Below are positions 45,416 to 54,026 of a DNA stretch of 64,000 nucleotides, in pieces. The stretch is from Rhodococcus jostii NBRC 16295 (GTDB lineage: Bacteria > Actinomycetota > Actinomycetes > Mycobacteriales > Mycobacteriaceae). The DNA lies in contig NZ_BCWY01000055.1 of the NCBI RefSeq assembly GCF_001894825.1, positions 1 through 64,000 on the forward strand, in the 5' to 3' direction. The notes beneath the pieces are model-generated. The model was not told the DNA's origin, ran no database searches, and saw nothing but the letters and a program-made list of their open reading frames with translations. The position numbers were made by a program, and so were the translations under genes. Position 1 is the stretch's first letter, and each line of letters opens with the position of its first letter.

Positions 45416-46183
45416 CTACAGTTCGAGGATCTCCGAGGGGGCTGCCAGCGCATCTGCGCGCGAAGTGTCCTTGAGGTCCACTCCGGACCGGCCCAGTTTC
45501 CGGGCGCCGGACACGAGGCCCGCGACGACGCGAGCGGCGAGTTCGTACCCGAGCCCGTCGGGTGGGTGAATGTTGGACACACAGTTCCGGTCCGCGTCGG
45601 TGCGTCCCGGCCGCGGCAGATGGGTGAGATAGACGCCGACGCTGTCGGCGACCGACAGTCCCGGCCGTTCCCCGATCAGCACGACGAGCGTCTGGACGCC
45701 CATGGCCTGCGCGATGTGGTCGCCGAGCGCCACCCGGGCCTGCGTCGCGATCACCGGTGGTGCCAGCGTGTACGTTCCGCCGAACTCGTCGACCAGCGCG
45801 GACAGGAGGGAGACGCCGTGATCGGTGAGTGCCCGCGGCGACAACCCGTCGGCGAGGACGAACCCCACCTCGGCCGTCCCTGCGGGAACGGCGGACAGGT
45901 CTGCGGGTGTGCGACCCAGATCGGGCCGGCGCAGGTATTCGCTCCGATCGGACGCCTGGCTGGTCACGACCACGGGCCTGCCCAGGCCGACGGCCTCGAC
46001 CTGCTCGGCCAGCGCCTCCGCGTCGAGAGGTTGGTGGACGGCGTCGCGTGCCGCGGCGTGCGCCGACCGGAACTCGAGGACGCGCTGCGTGGGCAGGGCG
46101 TCGCCGGTACGGCCGAGACCGATACGCGCCTGTGTCGTGGCCCTCAGTTCGGCCCAGAAGTCGTGCACGACAGGATCGGTCAT
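45416..46183 (-). CDS. eutC: Ethanolamine ammonia-lyase small subunit EutC
   Basis: The 255-residue small subunit, with EutB, forms the adenosylcobalamin enzyme that splits ethanolamine into acetaldehyde and ammonia. Family blocks include 'FRSAHAAARDAVHQPLDAEA', 'EVGFVLADGLSPRALTDHG', 'ALGDHIAQAMGVQTLVVLIG' and 'ERPGLSVADSVGVYLTHLPR', the last being the B12-binding region. Its ATG overlaps the eutB stop by four bases (ATGA). There are no microcompartment genes, as is usual in actinobacteria. Confidence 0.95.
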   Translation of the reverse strand: MTDPVVHDFWAELRATTQARIGLGRTGDALPTQRVLEFRSAHAAARDAVHQPLDAEALAEQVEAVGLGRPVVVTSQASDRSEYLRRPDLGRTPADLSAVPAGTAEVGFVLADGLSPRALTDHGVSLLSALVDEFGGTYTLAPPVIATQARVALGDHIAQAMGVQTLVVLIGERPGLSVADSVGVYLTHLPRPGRTDADRNCVSNIHPPDGLGYELAARVVAGLVSGARKLGRSGVDLKDTSRADALAAPSEILEL

Positions 46184-47592
46184 CGTGCCACCGTCAGTGC
46201 TCGCAGCGGCGACGCGGCAGCATCGATGGGCAGGACCCGGCCGGCGTCGTCGACCATGCCGAGCCGGCGCATCCAGTCCTCGAATTCCGGTGCCGGCCTG
46301 AGTCCGAGCACCTGACGGGCGTAGAGGGCGTCGTGGAACGACAGACTCTGGTATCCGAGCATGACGTCGTCGGCGCCGGGTACCGCGATGACGAAGGCCG
46401 CGCCGGCCACACCGAGGAGGGTGAGCAGCGTGTCCATGTCGTCTTGGTCGGCCTCGGCGTGATTGGTGTAGCAGACGTCGACACCCATCGGCAGGCCCAG
46501 CAACTTGCCACAGAAGTGGTCTTCGAGCCCGGCCCGGATGATCTGCTTGCCGTCGTACAGGTACTCCGGACCGATGAACCCGACCACCGTGTTGATCAGC
46601 AGCGGTTCGAGATCCCGGGCCACCGCGTACGCCCTGGTCTCGAGTGTCTGCTGGTCGACGGCGCGGCCGCCCGTCCCGAGGTGGGCGCCCGCGCTGAGCG
46701 CCGAACCCTGACCCGTTTCGAGATACATGACGTTGTCGCCGACGGTGCCCCGTTTCAGCGACCGGCCGGCCTCGTTGGCCTCACGGAGCAACGAGATATC
46801 CACGCCGAAACTGGAATTGGCGCCCTGAGTCCCGGCGATGGACTGGAACACCAGGTCGACGGGGACGCCTTCCTCGATCAGTCCCATCGTGGTGGTCACG
46901 TGCGACAGCACGCACGACTGCGCGGGAATGTCGAAGCGCTGCCGGATGTCGTCGAGCAGGTGCAGCAGTTCGGCCGTGGCGTGCGGCGAATCGGTGGCCG
47001 GGTTGATTCCGATGACGGCGTCACCGCAGCCGAGCAGCAGGCCGTCGAGCGTGGCGGCCGCGATTCCGCGCGGGTCGTCGGTGGGATGGTTGGGCTGCAA
47101 CCGGGTTCCCAGATGCCCGGGCACGCCGAGTGTCGTCCGGAACCCCGCGGTGACGGTGACCGCCCGCGCGACCGCGATGAGATCCTGGTTGCGCATGATC
47201 TTGCTGACCGCCGCGACCATCTCCGGCGTCAGACCCGGGGCGACGCGGCGGAACGTCTCGGCCGCTCCGTCCCGCGCCGCGACGTCCAGCAGCCAGTCGC
47301 GCAGGCCGCCCACCGTGAGGTGGGAGATCTCACCGAACGCGACCCGGTCGTGCGAATCGATGATGAGCCGGGTGACCTCGTCGTCCTCGTAGGGCACGAC
47401 GAGGTCGTTCAGAAACGTGCCGAGGGGGACGTCGGCCAGCGCCCACTGCGCCGCGGCGCGTTCGGCGTCGGAGGACGCCGCGCACCCGGCCAGCTCGTCA
47501 CCGCTCCGCAGCGGTGTCGCCTTGGCCATGAGGTCGACCAGACCGTCGAACGTGTACCCGGTTCCTGCGACGCCGTGACTGTAGGTGGTCAT
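46180..47592 (-). CDS. eutB: Ethanolamine ammonia-lyase large subunit EutB
   Basis: The 470-residue catalytic subunit is a TIM barrel that generates the adenosyl radical. Recognisable blocks are 'LVVPYEDDEVTRLIIDSHDR', 'LGTRLQPNHPTDDPRGIAAA', 'LLLGCGDAVIGINPATDSPH' and 'GLPMGVDVCYTNHAEADQDD'. It yields acetaldehyde, which the nearby aldehyde dehydrogenase (51042-52565) would oxidise. The natural partner upstream is the ethanolamine permease at 48893-50347, now separated from eutB by a TnpB element, so eutB may have lost its native promoter or leader. The EutB start (ATG 47592) has only a poor binding site. Confidence 0.96.
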   Translation of the reverse strand: MTTYSHGVAGTGYTFDGLVDLMAKATPLRSGDELAGCAASSDAERAAAQWALADVPLGTFLNDLVVPYEDDEVTRLIIDSHDRVAFGEISHLTVGGLRDWLLDVAARDGAAETFRRVAPGLTPEMVAAVSKIMRNQDLIAVARAVTVTAGFRTTLGVPGHLGTRLQPNHPTDDPRGIAAATLDGLLLGCGDAVIGINPATDSPHATAELLHLLDDIRQRFDIPAQSCVLSHVTTTMGLIEEGVPVDLVFQSIAGTQGANSSFGVDISLLREANEAGRSLKRGTVGDNVMYLETGQGSALSAGAHLGTGGRAVDQQTLETRAYAVARDLEPLLINTVVGFIGPEYLYDGKQIIRAGLEDHFCGKLLGLPMGVDVCYTNHAEADQDDMDTLLTLLGVAGAAFVIAVPGADDVMLGYQSLSFHDALYARQVLGLRPAPEFEDWMRRLGMVDDAGRVLPIDAAASPLRALTVAR

Positions 47593-47714
47593 TGGGACTC
47601 ACGGGTGTGTGCCCCACCTTTTCGAATCTGGATGCAGCTCCTCAGGCAGATGCGGCGAGTGTGACGTCTGTTCATGTCGGTGCTCCTGACTACGGTAATG
47701 CTGTGGAGGAAATC

Positions 47715-48860
47715 GTGCGGTACAGCTTTCGGCTTCGGCCAGGCGCGTTGGCCGTGCGCGCGCTCGAGTCGGAGTGGCATCGCTGCCGGTATCTGTGGAA
47801 CGAGGCTGTGCGCCAGCAGAAGACCGGTCGCAAGCCGACGTTCGCCAAGCTCGGAAAACTTCTGACCGATGCCCGCAGCCATAATGCATGGCTGCGGGAG
47901 GGTGCGCAGGTTCCTCAGCAGCAGATCTTGCGCACGTATGCGCAATCTCTGGAGCACTCGTTTACAGTGAAGGGCCGCGGGCGCCCGAGGTTCAAGACGC
48001 GCCGGGACACGCTTCCGTCGCTCGAATACAGCTCCAGAGGATTTTCCTGCCGCGGCGGTCGACTGTGTCTGGCGAAGGGCATCGTGATTCCAGTGGTGTG
48101 ATCGCGGGAGCTCCCAGCCGAGCCGACCAGTGTGCGAGTGCATCGAGATTCGCTCGGGCACTGGTACGCGTCGTTCGTGGTGCGACGCGAAGTCGTCGCC
48201 ACCCCCGCTGCCGATGAGGGCAGTGGGATCGGCATCGACTGGGGGGTATCCGTCACGGCTACGACCACGAGTCCAGGGTTCGACCTGCCGTATCTGGGAC
48301 ATCGTAAGCGCTGCGCCGCCGAGCTGGGCAAGGCGCAGCGGAAGATGGCCCGACGACACAGCGGCAAGCGTGGGCCGCAGTCGAAGGGATACCAGCGGGC
48401 CCGCAAGGCCGCAGCGACCTTGCAGAAGAAGGCTGCTCGGCAGGCCCGGCATGATGCGAGCGCCTGGGCGAAAAGTGTTGTCGACAATCACCATCTGATC
48501 GCGGTCGAGGACTTCACGCCTAAGTTCCTCGCCAAATCCACGATGGCCCGAAAGGCGACCGATGCAGCGATCGGCGTATCGAAGCAGGAACTGATCGAGT
48601 GTGCCGCGCGGGCCGGCCGGAAGGTGGTTTTGGTCGCGCCCGCGTACACGAGGATGACGTGTTCGAGTTGTTTTGCGAGAGCCAAGCAGCGACTCGGGCT
48701 CGCGGAACGAACCTTCCAGTGTCGGGAGTGCGGATTCATCGACTGCCGAGACAGGAACGCTGCCAGGGTGATCTTGGCTGTGGCAGAACGGGGCCACACT
48801 CGTGTTGACGACGTCAGCCATGCGTCTTCCCCTTTCGGGTCGGATGTGCATGCGGTCTGA
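47715..48860 (+). pseudogene. tnpB: TnpB (IS200/IS605, IS1341-type) RNA-guided nuclease with in-frame TGA
   Basis: From GTG 47715 ('RYSFRLRPGALAVRALESEW') to 48860 the frame encodes a 381-codon TnpB. The stop TGA at 48099-48101 interrupts '...GIVIPVV' and 'SRELPAEPTSVRVHRDSLGH', where related proteins have Trp (TGG), so one G-to-A change explains it. All RuvC residues lie after the stop: Asp in GIDWGVS, Glu in AVEDF and Asp in DRNAA, plus the zinc finger CSSC...CREC. TnpB cuts DNA guided by an RNA copied from the element's right end. A C-terminal peptide could restart at GTG 48132. No TnpA is present. It is inserted opposite to the eut genes. Confidence 0.88.
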
Positions 48861-48892
48861 GCGTGAAATCCTCCGCCTCTCGCGGGGAGCCG

Positions 48893-50347
48893 TTAATCCA
48901 GTTCTTCCTCTGCCTTCGCAAGAACAGCAAACTCCTCGTCGGGCGAATTGGCAACGAGGTGATGCCGGCTGTACAGGCCGAAGTAGGCCATGAAGGCGGC
49001 GAACGCGATGAGGGTCCACAGTGCGGCGACCGGATCGACGAGGAAGGTGGCGATCACGGCGGCGGCCGCGATGACGAGCGCGAACGACGTGGTGACGATG
49101 CCACCGGGCGTGCGGTAGGGCCGCTTCATCTCCGGCTCGCGCCTGCGGAGGACGATGTGGCTGACCATCATCAGCACGTAACTGACGGCCGCGCCGAACA
49201 CGGCCATGTTGAGCAGCATCGCGCCTTCACCGGTGAGCGAGAGCACGAAGCCGATGACACCCGGCACGATGAGCGCGAGCGTGGGTGCCTTCCGCGAGTT
49301 GGTGACGGACAGGTTCTTCGGCAGGTAGCCGGCCCGGGACAGCGCGAACGTCTGCCGCGAGTAGGCGTACATGATCGAGAAGAAGCTGGCGACGAGGCCG
49401 GCCAGGCCGATGTAGTTGACCACCTTCGCCGCTGTTCCGTCACCGAGCGCCTCGACCAGCGGGTTCCCCGACGTGGACAGGCTCTCCGCACCGAGTGCAC
49501 CGGTCGCGAGGAACAGGACGGTGGCCCCCGTGACGATGAGGAGGAGCATGCTGATGATGATTCCGCGCGGAACGTTCTTCTCCGGTTCGCGGGCCTCCTC
49601 CGCGGCCAGCGGCACGCCTTCGACGGCGAGGAAGAACCAGATGGCGAACGGGACGGCCGCCCAGATGCCGAATGCGCCGAACGGCAGGAAGCTCGAGGCC
49701 CCCGCCGCGTCGGTCGCGGCGATGTCGGTGAGGTTGGTCGCGTCGAACAGGCCGATCGCGGAGACCGCGAAGATCACGAGGCCCACCAGTGCGATCGCGG
49801 TGATCACGAACATGGCCTTGAGGGCCTCGCCGGCACCGGTGAGATGGATTCCGATGAAGATGGCGTAGACCGCCAGGTACACCCACCACCCGTCGGTGAT
49901 CCCGAAGAGGTTCAGCGATTCGACGTAGCTGCCGATGAATGTCGCGATGGCCGCCGGAGCGATCGCGTATTCGATGAGAATCGCGGTGCCGGTGGCGAAT
50001 CCGCCCCACGGGCCGAGCGCGCGGCGGGCGAACGTGTAACCACCGCCCGCGGCGGGCAGCGCCGACGACATCTCGGCCATGCCCAGGACCATCGCCAGGT
50101 ACATGCCGGCGATGACGACACCGGCGATCAGCAGGCCACCGAATCCGCCTTCGGCCAGGCCGTTGTTCCATCCGGCGTAATCACCGGAGATCACGTAGCT
50201 GACGCCGAGGCCGGCGAGCAGCACCCAGCCCGCCGAACCCTTTCGGAGCGTGCGTTTTTCCAGGTAACTACTGTCTTCCGAGTGGAAGTCGGCAGCATCG
50301 TGATGTTGCCCGGTTCCGGAATTCTTGGATGGTTCTACGAGTGACAT
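48893..50347 (-). CDS. eat: Ethanolamine permease (APC superfamily)
   Basis: The 484-residue, twelve-helix APC transporter resembles dedicated ethanolamine permeases: 'GLGVSYVISGDYAGWNNGLA', 'GMAEMSSALPAAGGGYTFAR' and 'FLAVEGVPLAAEEAREPEKN'. It brings ethanolamine to EutBC. The start is ATG 50347, with GGGGACGGA just upstream. The longer frame adds an Arg/Ser-rich leader. The 3' end (48893) is where the TnpB element sits, its last base directly abutting or lying within a few bases of the stop codon. Confidence 0.9.
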   Translation of the reverse strand: MSLVEPSKNSGTGQHHDAADFHSEDSSYLEKRTLRKGSAGWVLLAGLGVSYVISGDYAGWNNGLAEGGFGGLLIAGVVIAGMYLAMVLGMAEMSSALPAAGGGYTFARRALGPWGGFATGTAILIEYAIAPAAIATFIGSYVESLNLFGITDGWWVYLAVYAIFIGIHLTGAGEALKAMFVITAIALVGLVIFAVSAIGLFDATNLTDIAATDAAGASSFLPFGAFGIWAAVPFAIWFFLAVEGVPLAAEEAREPEKNVPRGIIISMLLLIVTGATVLFLATGALGAESLSTSGNPLVEALGDGTAAKVVNYIGLAGLVASFFSIMYAYSRQTFALSRAGYLPKNLSVTNSRKAPTLALIVPGVIGFVLSLTGEGAMLLNMAVFGAAVSYVLMMVSHIVLRRREPEMKRPYRTPGGIVTTSFALVIAAAAVIATFLVDPVAALWTLIAFAAFMAYFGLYSRHHLVANSPDEEFAVLAKAEEELD

Positions 50348-50499
50348 TCCGTCCCCTACATCGATCCGAGTGTTGCCTCGCCGACCGCTCGAGGAGCGGG
50401 CTTCAGGCGCCGAGGCGAACGTTAAACGAGCTGTGTACACGTCGTGTCAGCACAACGTGACCGTGACGTAAAAATGGAGGTCGAGCGGCACCTGCGGTG

Positions 50500-51042
50500 C
50501 TAGGGAACCTCGCGGCGGGCGGGCACGGGACACGCCTCCACGGCTTCGGCGACCACCTGCGGTTCGGGTGACGGTGCGGGCCTCCAGCCCTGCTCCCACC
50601 GTTGACCCACGATGACCTCCTCTGCGGCGAGGCTGCTGTTCTCCTCCGGGGTGAAGGCGCGCGCGCGGCTGAGAAACCGCAAGCCTTCCGGGGTTTCGAG
50701 GCTGAATCCGGATCCGCGGCCCGGCACCACGTCGAGCACCAGCTGGGTGTGCTTCCACGCCTCGAACTGGGAACCGGAGATCCACACGGGCACTGCGTCG
50801 GCGCCCTCGGGCCGGGTGGACGGGATTTCCCCGACACCGAGCCGTAGGTCGAGGACACCGAGCAGTACGTCACGGTCGCCGACGATGAATTCGCCGTCGG
50901 GGTAGCACATCGGCGCGGAGCCGTCGCAGCATCCGCCGGATTGGTGCATCATCAGCGCCCCGTGGGTACCGCCGACGCGGCGGAGAAGCTCCACCGCCCC
51001 GGCGGTTGCCTTCAGGCGCTGAGGCGCCCGGGCTGTGTCCAT
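50500..51042 (-). CDS. DUF779 protein (aldehyde-dehydrogenase partner)
   Basis: The 180-residue protein has the DUF779 core 'MMHQSGGCCDGSAPMCYP', a conserved double-Cys segment, then 'VWISGSQFEAWKHTQLVLDV' and 'GSGFSLETPEGLRFLSRARA'. Its ATG overlaps the aldehyde dehydrogenase stop by one base (TGATG), so it is co-translated. DUF779 genes are repeatedly found after acetaldehyde dehydrogenase genes. The biochemical role is unknown, and the Cys residues suggest metal or redox involvement. About 40 residues at the C-terminus are Pro/Ala-rich and probably disordered. Confidence 0.85.
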   Translation of the reverse strand: MDTARAPQRLKATAGAVELLRRVGGTHGALMMHQSGGCCDGSAPMCYPDGEFIVGDRDVLLGVLDLRLGVGEIPSTRPEGADAVPVWISGSQFEAWKHTQLVLDVVPGRGSGFSLETPEGLRFLSRARAFTPEENSSLAAEEVIVGQRWEQGWRPAPSPEPQVVAEAVEACPVPARREVP

Positions 51043-52565
51043 CAGAAGAAGCCCTGAGCCTTCTGGGCGTAGCTGACCAGCAGGTTCTTCGTCTGCTGGT
51101 AGTGCTCGAGCATCATCAGGTGGTTCTCGCGGCCGATGCCGGACTGCTTGTACCCACCGAACGCGGCGTGCGCCGGGTACTGGTGGTACGTGTTGGTCCA
51201 CACTCGCCCGGCCTGGATGTCGCGACCGGCCCGGTAGGCGACGCCACCGTCCCGCGACCACACACCGGCCCCGAGGCCGTACAGCGTGTCGTTGGCGATC
51301 TCGATGGCCTGGTCGTAGTCCTTGAACGACGTCACCGAGACGACGGGGCCGAAGATCTCCTCCTGGAAGATCCGCATCTTGTTCTGACCGGTGAAGATGG
51401 TCGGCTGCACGTAGTAGCCGCCGGACAGGTCGCCGCCCAGTTCGGCACGCTCACCCCCGGTGATCACCTTGGCGCCCTCACCCTTGCCGATCTCGATGTA
51501 CGACAGGATCTTCTCGAGCTGGTCGTTCGACGCCTGCGCGCCGATCATCGTGTCGGTGTCGAGCGGATCACCCTGGCGGACGGCCTTGGTGCGGATCGCC
51601 GCCATCGCCAGGAACTCGTCGAAGATGTCTTCCTGGATCAGCGACCGCGACGGGCAGGTGCACACCTCACCCTGGTTGAGGGCGAACATCGTGAATCCCT
51701 CGAGCGCCTTGTCCTGGTAGTCGTCGTTGGAGGACAGGACGTCGGAGAAGAAGATGTTGGGGCTCTTGCCACCGAGCTCGAGGGTGACCGGGATCAGGTT
51801 CTGCGACGCGTACTGCATGATGAGCCGACCCGTGGTGGTCTCACCGGTGAACGCGATCTTCCGGATCCGGGGGCTCGACGCGAGCGGCTTGCCCGCCTCG
51901 ACACCGAAACCGTTGACGATGTTCAGCACACCGGCCGGCAGCAGATCGCCGATGACGGAGATCAGGTGCAGGATCGACGCGGGGGTCTGCTCGGCCGGCT
52001 TGAGGACGACCGCGTTACCCGCGGCCAGTGCGGGAGCAAGCTTCCACACGGCCATCAGGATCGGGAAGTTCCACGGGATGATCTGCCCGACGACGCCGAG
52101 CGGCTCGTGGAAGTGGTAGGCGACGGTGTCGGAGTCGATCTCCGACAGGGCGCCTTCCTGGGCGCGGATCGCGCCGGCGAAGTACCGGAAGTGGTCGATC
52201 GCCAACGGAATGTCGGCGTTCAGGGTCTCGCGGATCGGCTTGCCGTTGTCCCAGGATTCGGCGAGCGCGATGGATTCGAGGTTCTCCTCGATGCGGTCCG
52301 CGATCTTGTTCAGGATGATGGCGCGCTCGGCGACCGACGTCTTGCCCCAGGCGGGAGCCGCGGCGTGGGCGGCGTCGAGTGCGAGTTCGATGTCCTCCGA
52401 CGTCGACCGCGCGACCTCGCAGAACGGCTGCCCGGTGACCGGTGTCGGATTCTCGAAGTACTGGCCCTTGACGGGCGCAACCCACTGGCCGCCGATCCAG
52501 TTGTCGTAACGCGATTGGAAGGACATGACGGCGTCGGGCGAACCCGGGCGGGCATACACGGTCAT
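51042..52565 (-). CDS. NAD-dependent (acet)aldehyde dehydrogenase
   Basis: The 507-residue aldehyde dehydrogenase of the ExaC/AcoD type oxidises acetaldehyde and other short aldehydes to acids. Motifs are 'IPWNFPILMAVWKLAPALAA', Glu263 in 'TLELGGKSPN' and nucleophile Cys302 in 'NQGEVCTCPSR'. AGGGAG precedes ATG 52565. It matches the need created by EutBC (acetaldehyde) and by mycofactocin-linked alcohol oxidation. It is transcribed from its own region after the GAF regulator, with a palindromic site at 52609-52619. Confidence 0.94.
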   Translation of the reverse strand: MTVYARPGSPDAVMSFQSRYDNWIGGQWVAPVKGQYFENPTPVTGQPFCEVARSTSEDIELALDAAHAAAPAWGKTSVAERAIILNKIADRIEENLESIALAESWDNGKPIRETLNADIPLAIDHFRYFAGAIRAQEGALSEIDSDTVAYHFHEPLGVVGQIIPWNFPILMAVWKLAPALAAGNAVVLKPAEQTPASILHLISVIGDLLPAGVLNIVNGFGVEAGKPLASSPRIRKIAFTGETTTGRLIMQYASQNLIPVTLELGGKSPNIFFSDVLSSNDDYQDKALEGFTMFALNQGEVCTCPSRSLIQEDIFDEFLAMAAIRTKAVRQGDPLDTDTMIGAQASNDQLEKILSYIEIGKGEGAKVITGGERAELGGDLSGGYYVQPTIFTGQNKMRIFQEEIFGPVVSVTSFKDYDQAIEIANDTLYGLGAGVWSRDGGVAYRAGRDIQAGRVWTNTYHQYPAHAAFGGYKQSGIGRENHLMMLEHYQQTKNLLVSYAQKAQGFF

Positions 52566-52608
52566 CGATAACTCCCTGGTGTCGTGAAACTCGGGTGAAC
52601 TTTCTGGG

Positions 52609-52619
52609 TGTGACTCACA
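52609..52619. promoter_or_regulatory. TGTGACTCACA palindrome upstream of aldehyde dehydrogenase
   Basis: This 11-bp perfect dyad lies about 45 bases before the ATG of the aldehyde dehydrogenase, where an operator would be expected. The adjacent GAF-domain regulator is a candidate ligand. Confidence 0.35.
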
Positions 52620-52643
52620 ACACTAGGGACCGTACCGTTGCAA

Positions 52644-53960
52644 CTACGTTGCGTACTGCTGATCGAACAGATCGATCCTGGACTTGACCTGCGAGTACAG
52701 GGGCGAACGCGGGTCGAGTCCGGCGAGATACGCCTCCCATGCGGCGACGTCCTCGCGGCCGTGGACGGACGTGGTCCACTTGGCGAGCAACCGTTGATCG
52801 CCCTCCCTCAGCAGCGCCGCCTGAACGCGTGCCCGCAGTTCGTCGCGCAGGTCCTCCACCCCGGGCGCCTCCGATCCGGGGAGCACCGGACCCGAGTACA
52901 CGTCGAGGGCGGCGGCGAGCTCACCGCGATCCAGGGCGCTGCGCACCTGCCGGACGTCCGACGTCAGTTCGGCGAGCAGTCGATAGGGCCGCGATCCGAG
53001 GTTCGCGGGACCGAAAACCTTACGCAGGCGCGACATCTCGGCACGAATCGTGACGGCGTCGAGTTCGTTCTCGTCGAGCAGGACCGCGAGACGGTCGGAG
53101 CTCAACCCCTCGGGATGCTCCGCGAGGAGCAGAAGGATCTCCGCGTGCCGCTGCGACAGCGGGAGGCGTTCGGCACCACGCACCAGAGTCGGGCGTCCCG
53201 AGCCCAGCACCTCCAACCGCAGCACCGTCTCGACGAGCGGTTGCGGTGACCGCAGCAGGTGGAGGCGCAACTCCGCCTCGGCGGCGGCGACGGTGGCCCT
53301 GATCAGCGACAGCACCTCGGGCACCGCCACCCGGGGACCACCGGTGATGTCGATAGCGCCGACGATCAGTCCGGTCGCCGGGTCGTGAACGGGCGCCGCC
53401 GAACAGCTCCAGTCGTGCACCGACCGGCTGAAGTGCTCCGCCCCGAAGATCTGCACGCAGTGATCGAGTGCCAGCGCGGTGCCCGGGGCGTTGGTGCCCA
53501 CGGTGTCCTCACTCCAGTCGGCGCCCTCGACGAAGTTCATCTCCAGTGCCCGGTCTTTGGCGGACGAATCGCCCTCGACCCACAGCAACTGGCCCTTCTC
53601 GTCGGTGATGGCGACGAGCAGTCCCGTGTCGGCGGCGTCCTCGACGAGAAGTTTGCGCACCACCGGCCGGATGATCGACATCGGATGCGACGCCCGGTAC
53701 GTGGCGAGATCCGCGGCCGCCAGATCGACCGCCCGGGCCGACCCGTCCGGACTGACTCCCTTGCTGGTGCTGCGCATCCACGAGTCGAGGATGACGGAAC
53801 GGACGGAATTTCCCTCCCCCTCCGTGGCAGGACCCGTGGGTGCGTGACGGTCGACGAACAACTGATGCGCCGAAGACACCCTGCGTGCCAGCATCGCCAC
53901 GTCGTCTCCCGGGCGCACGGCGACCCACGGATTGCCCCCTGTGGGCGGTTGACTTTGCAT
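52644..53960 (-). CDS. GAF-domain transcriptional regulator of the aldehyde dehydrogenase/eut unit
   Basis: The 438-residue protein has an AcoR-like N-terminal half. It begins 'RSVILDSWMRSTSKGVSPDG' and continues with a GAF domain around residues 95-240 that includes 'WSEDTVGTNAPGTALALDHC' and 'SAAPVHDPATGLIVGAIDIT'. The C-terminal half has a winged-helix-like 'RLPLSQRHAEILLLLAEHPE', without a sigma-54 AAA domain. It probably senses an alcohol, aldehyde or acetoin-type ligand. It sits 78 bases upstream of the aldehyde dehydrogenase start and 66 bases after mftG. Confidence 0.82.
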   Translation of the reverse strand: MQSQPPTGGNPWVAVRPGDDVAMLARRVSSAHQLFVDRHAPTGPATEGEGNSVRSVILDSWMRSTSKGVSPDGSARAVDLAAADLATYRASHPMSIIRPVVRKLLVEDAADTGLLVAITDEKGQLLWVEGDSSAKDRALEMNFVEGADWSEDTVGTNAPGTALALDHCVQIFGAEHFSRSVHDWSCSAAPVHDPATGLIVGAIDITGGPRVAVPEVLSLIRATVAAAEAELRLHLLRSPQPLVETVLRLEVLGSGRPTLVRGAERLPLSQRHAEILLLLAEHPEGLSSDRLAVLLDENELDAVTIRAEMSRLRKVFGPANLGSRPYRLLAELTSDVRQVRSALDRGELAAALDVYSGPVLPGSEAPGVEDLRDELRARVQAALLREGDQRLLAKWTTSVHGREDVAAWEAYLAGLDPRSPLYSQVKSRIDLFDQQYAT

Positions 53961-54026
53961 CGAACTCCTCCACGGCGTCTCTGCCTACTGTAACCCGGGT
54001 CACACGGGGCTGTGTGGTCCCCTCCG

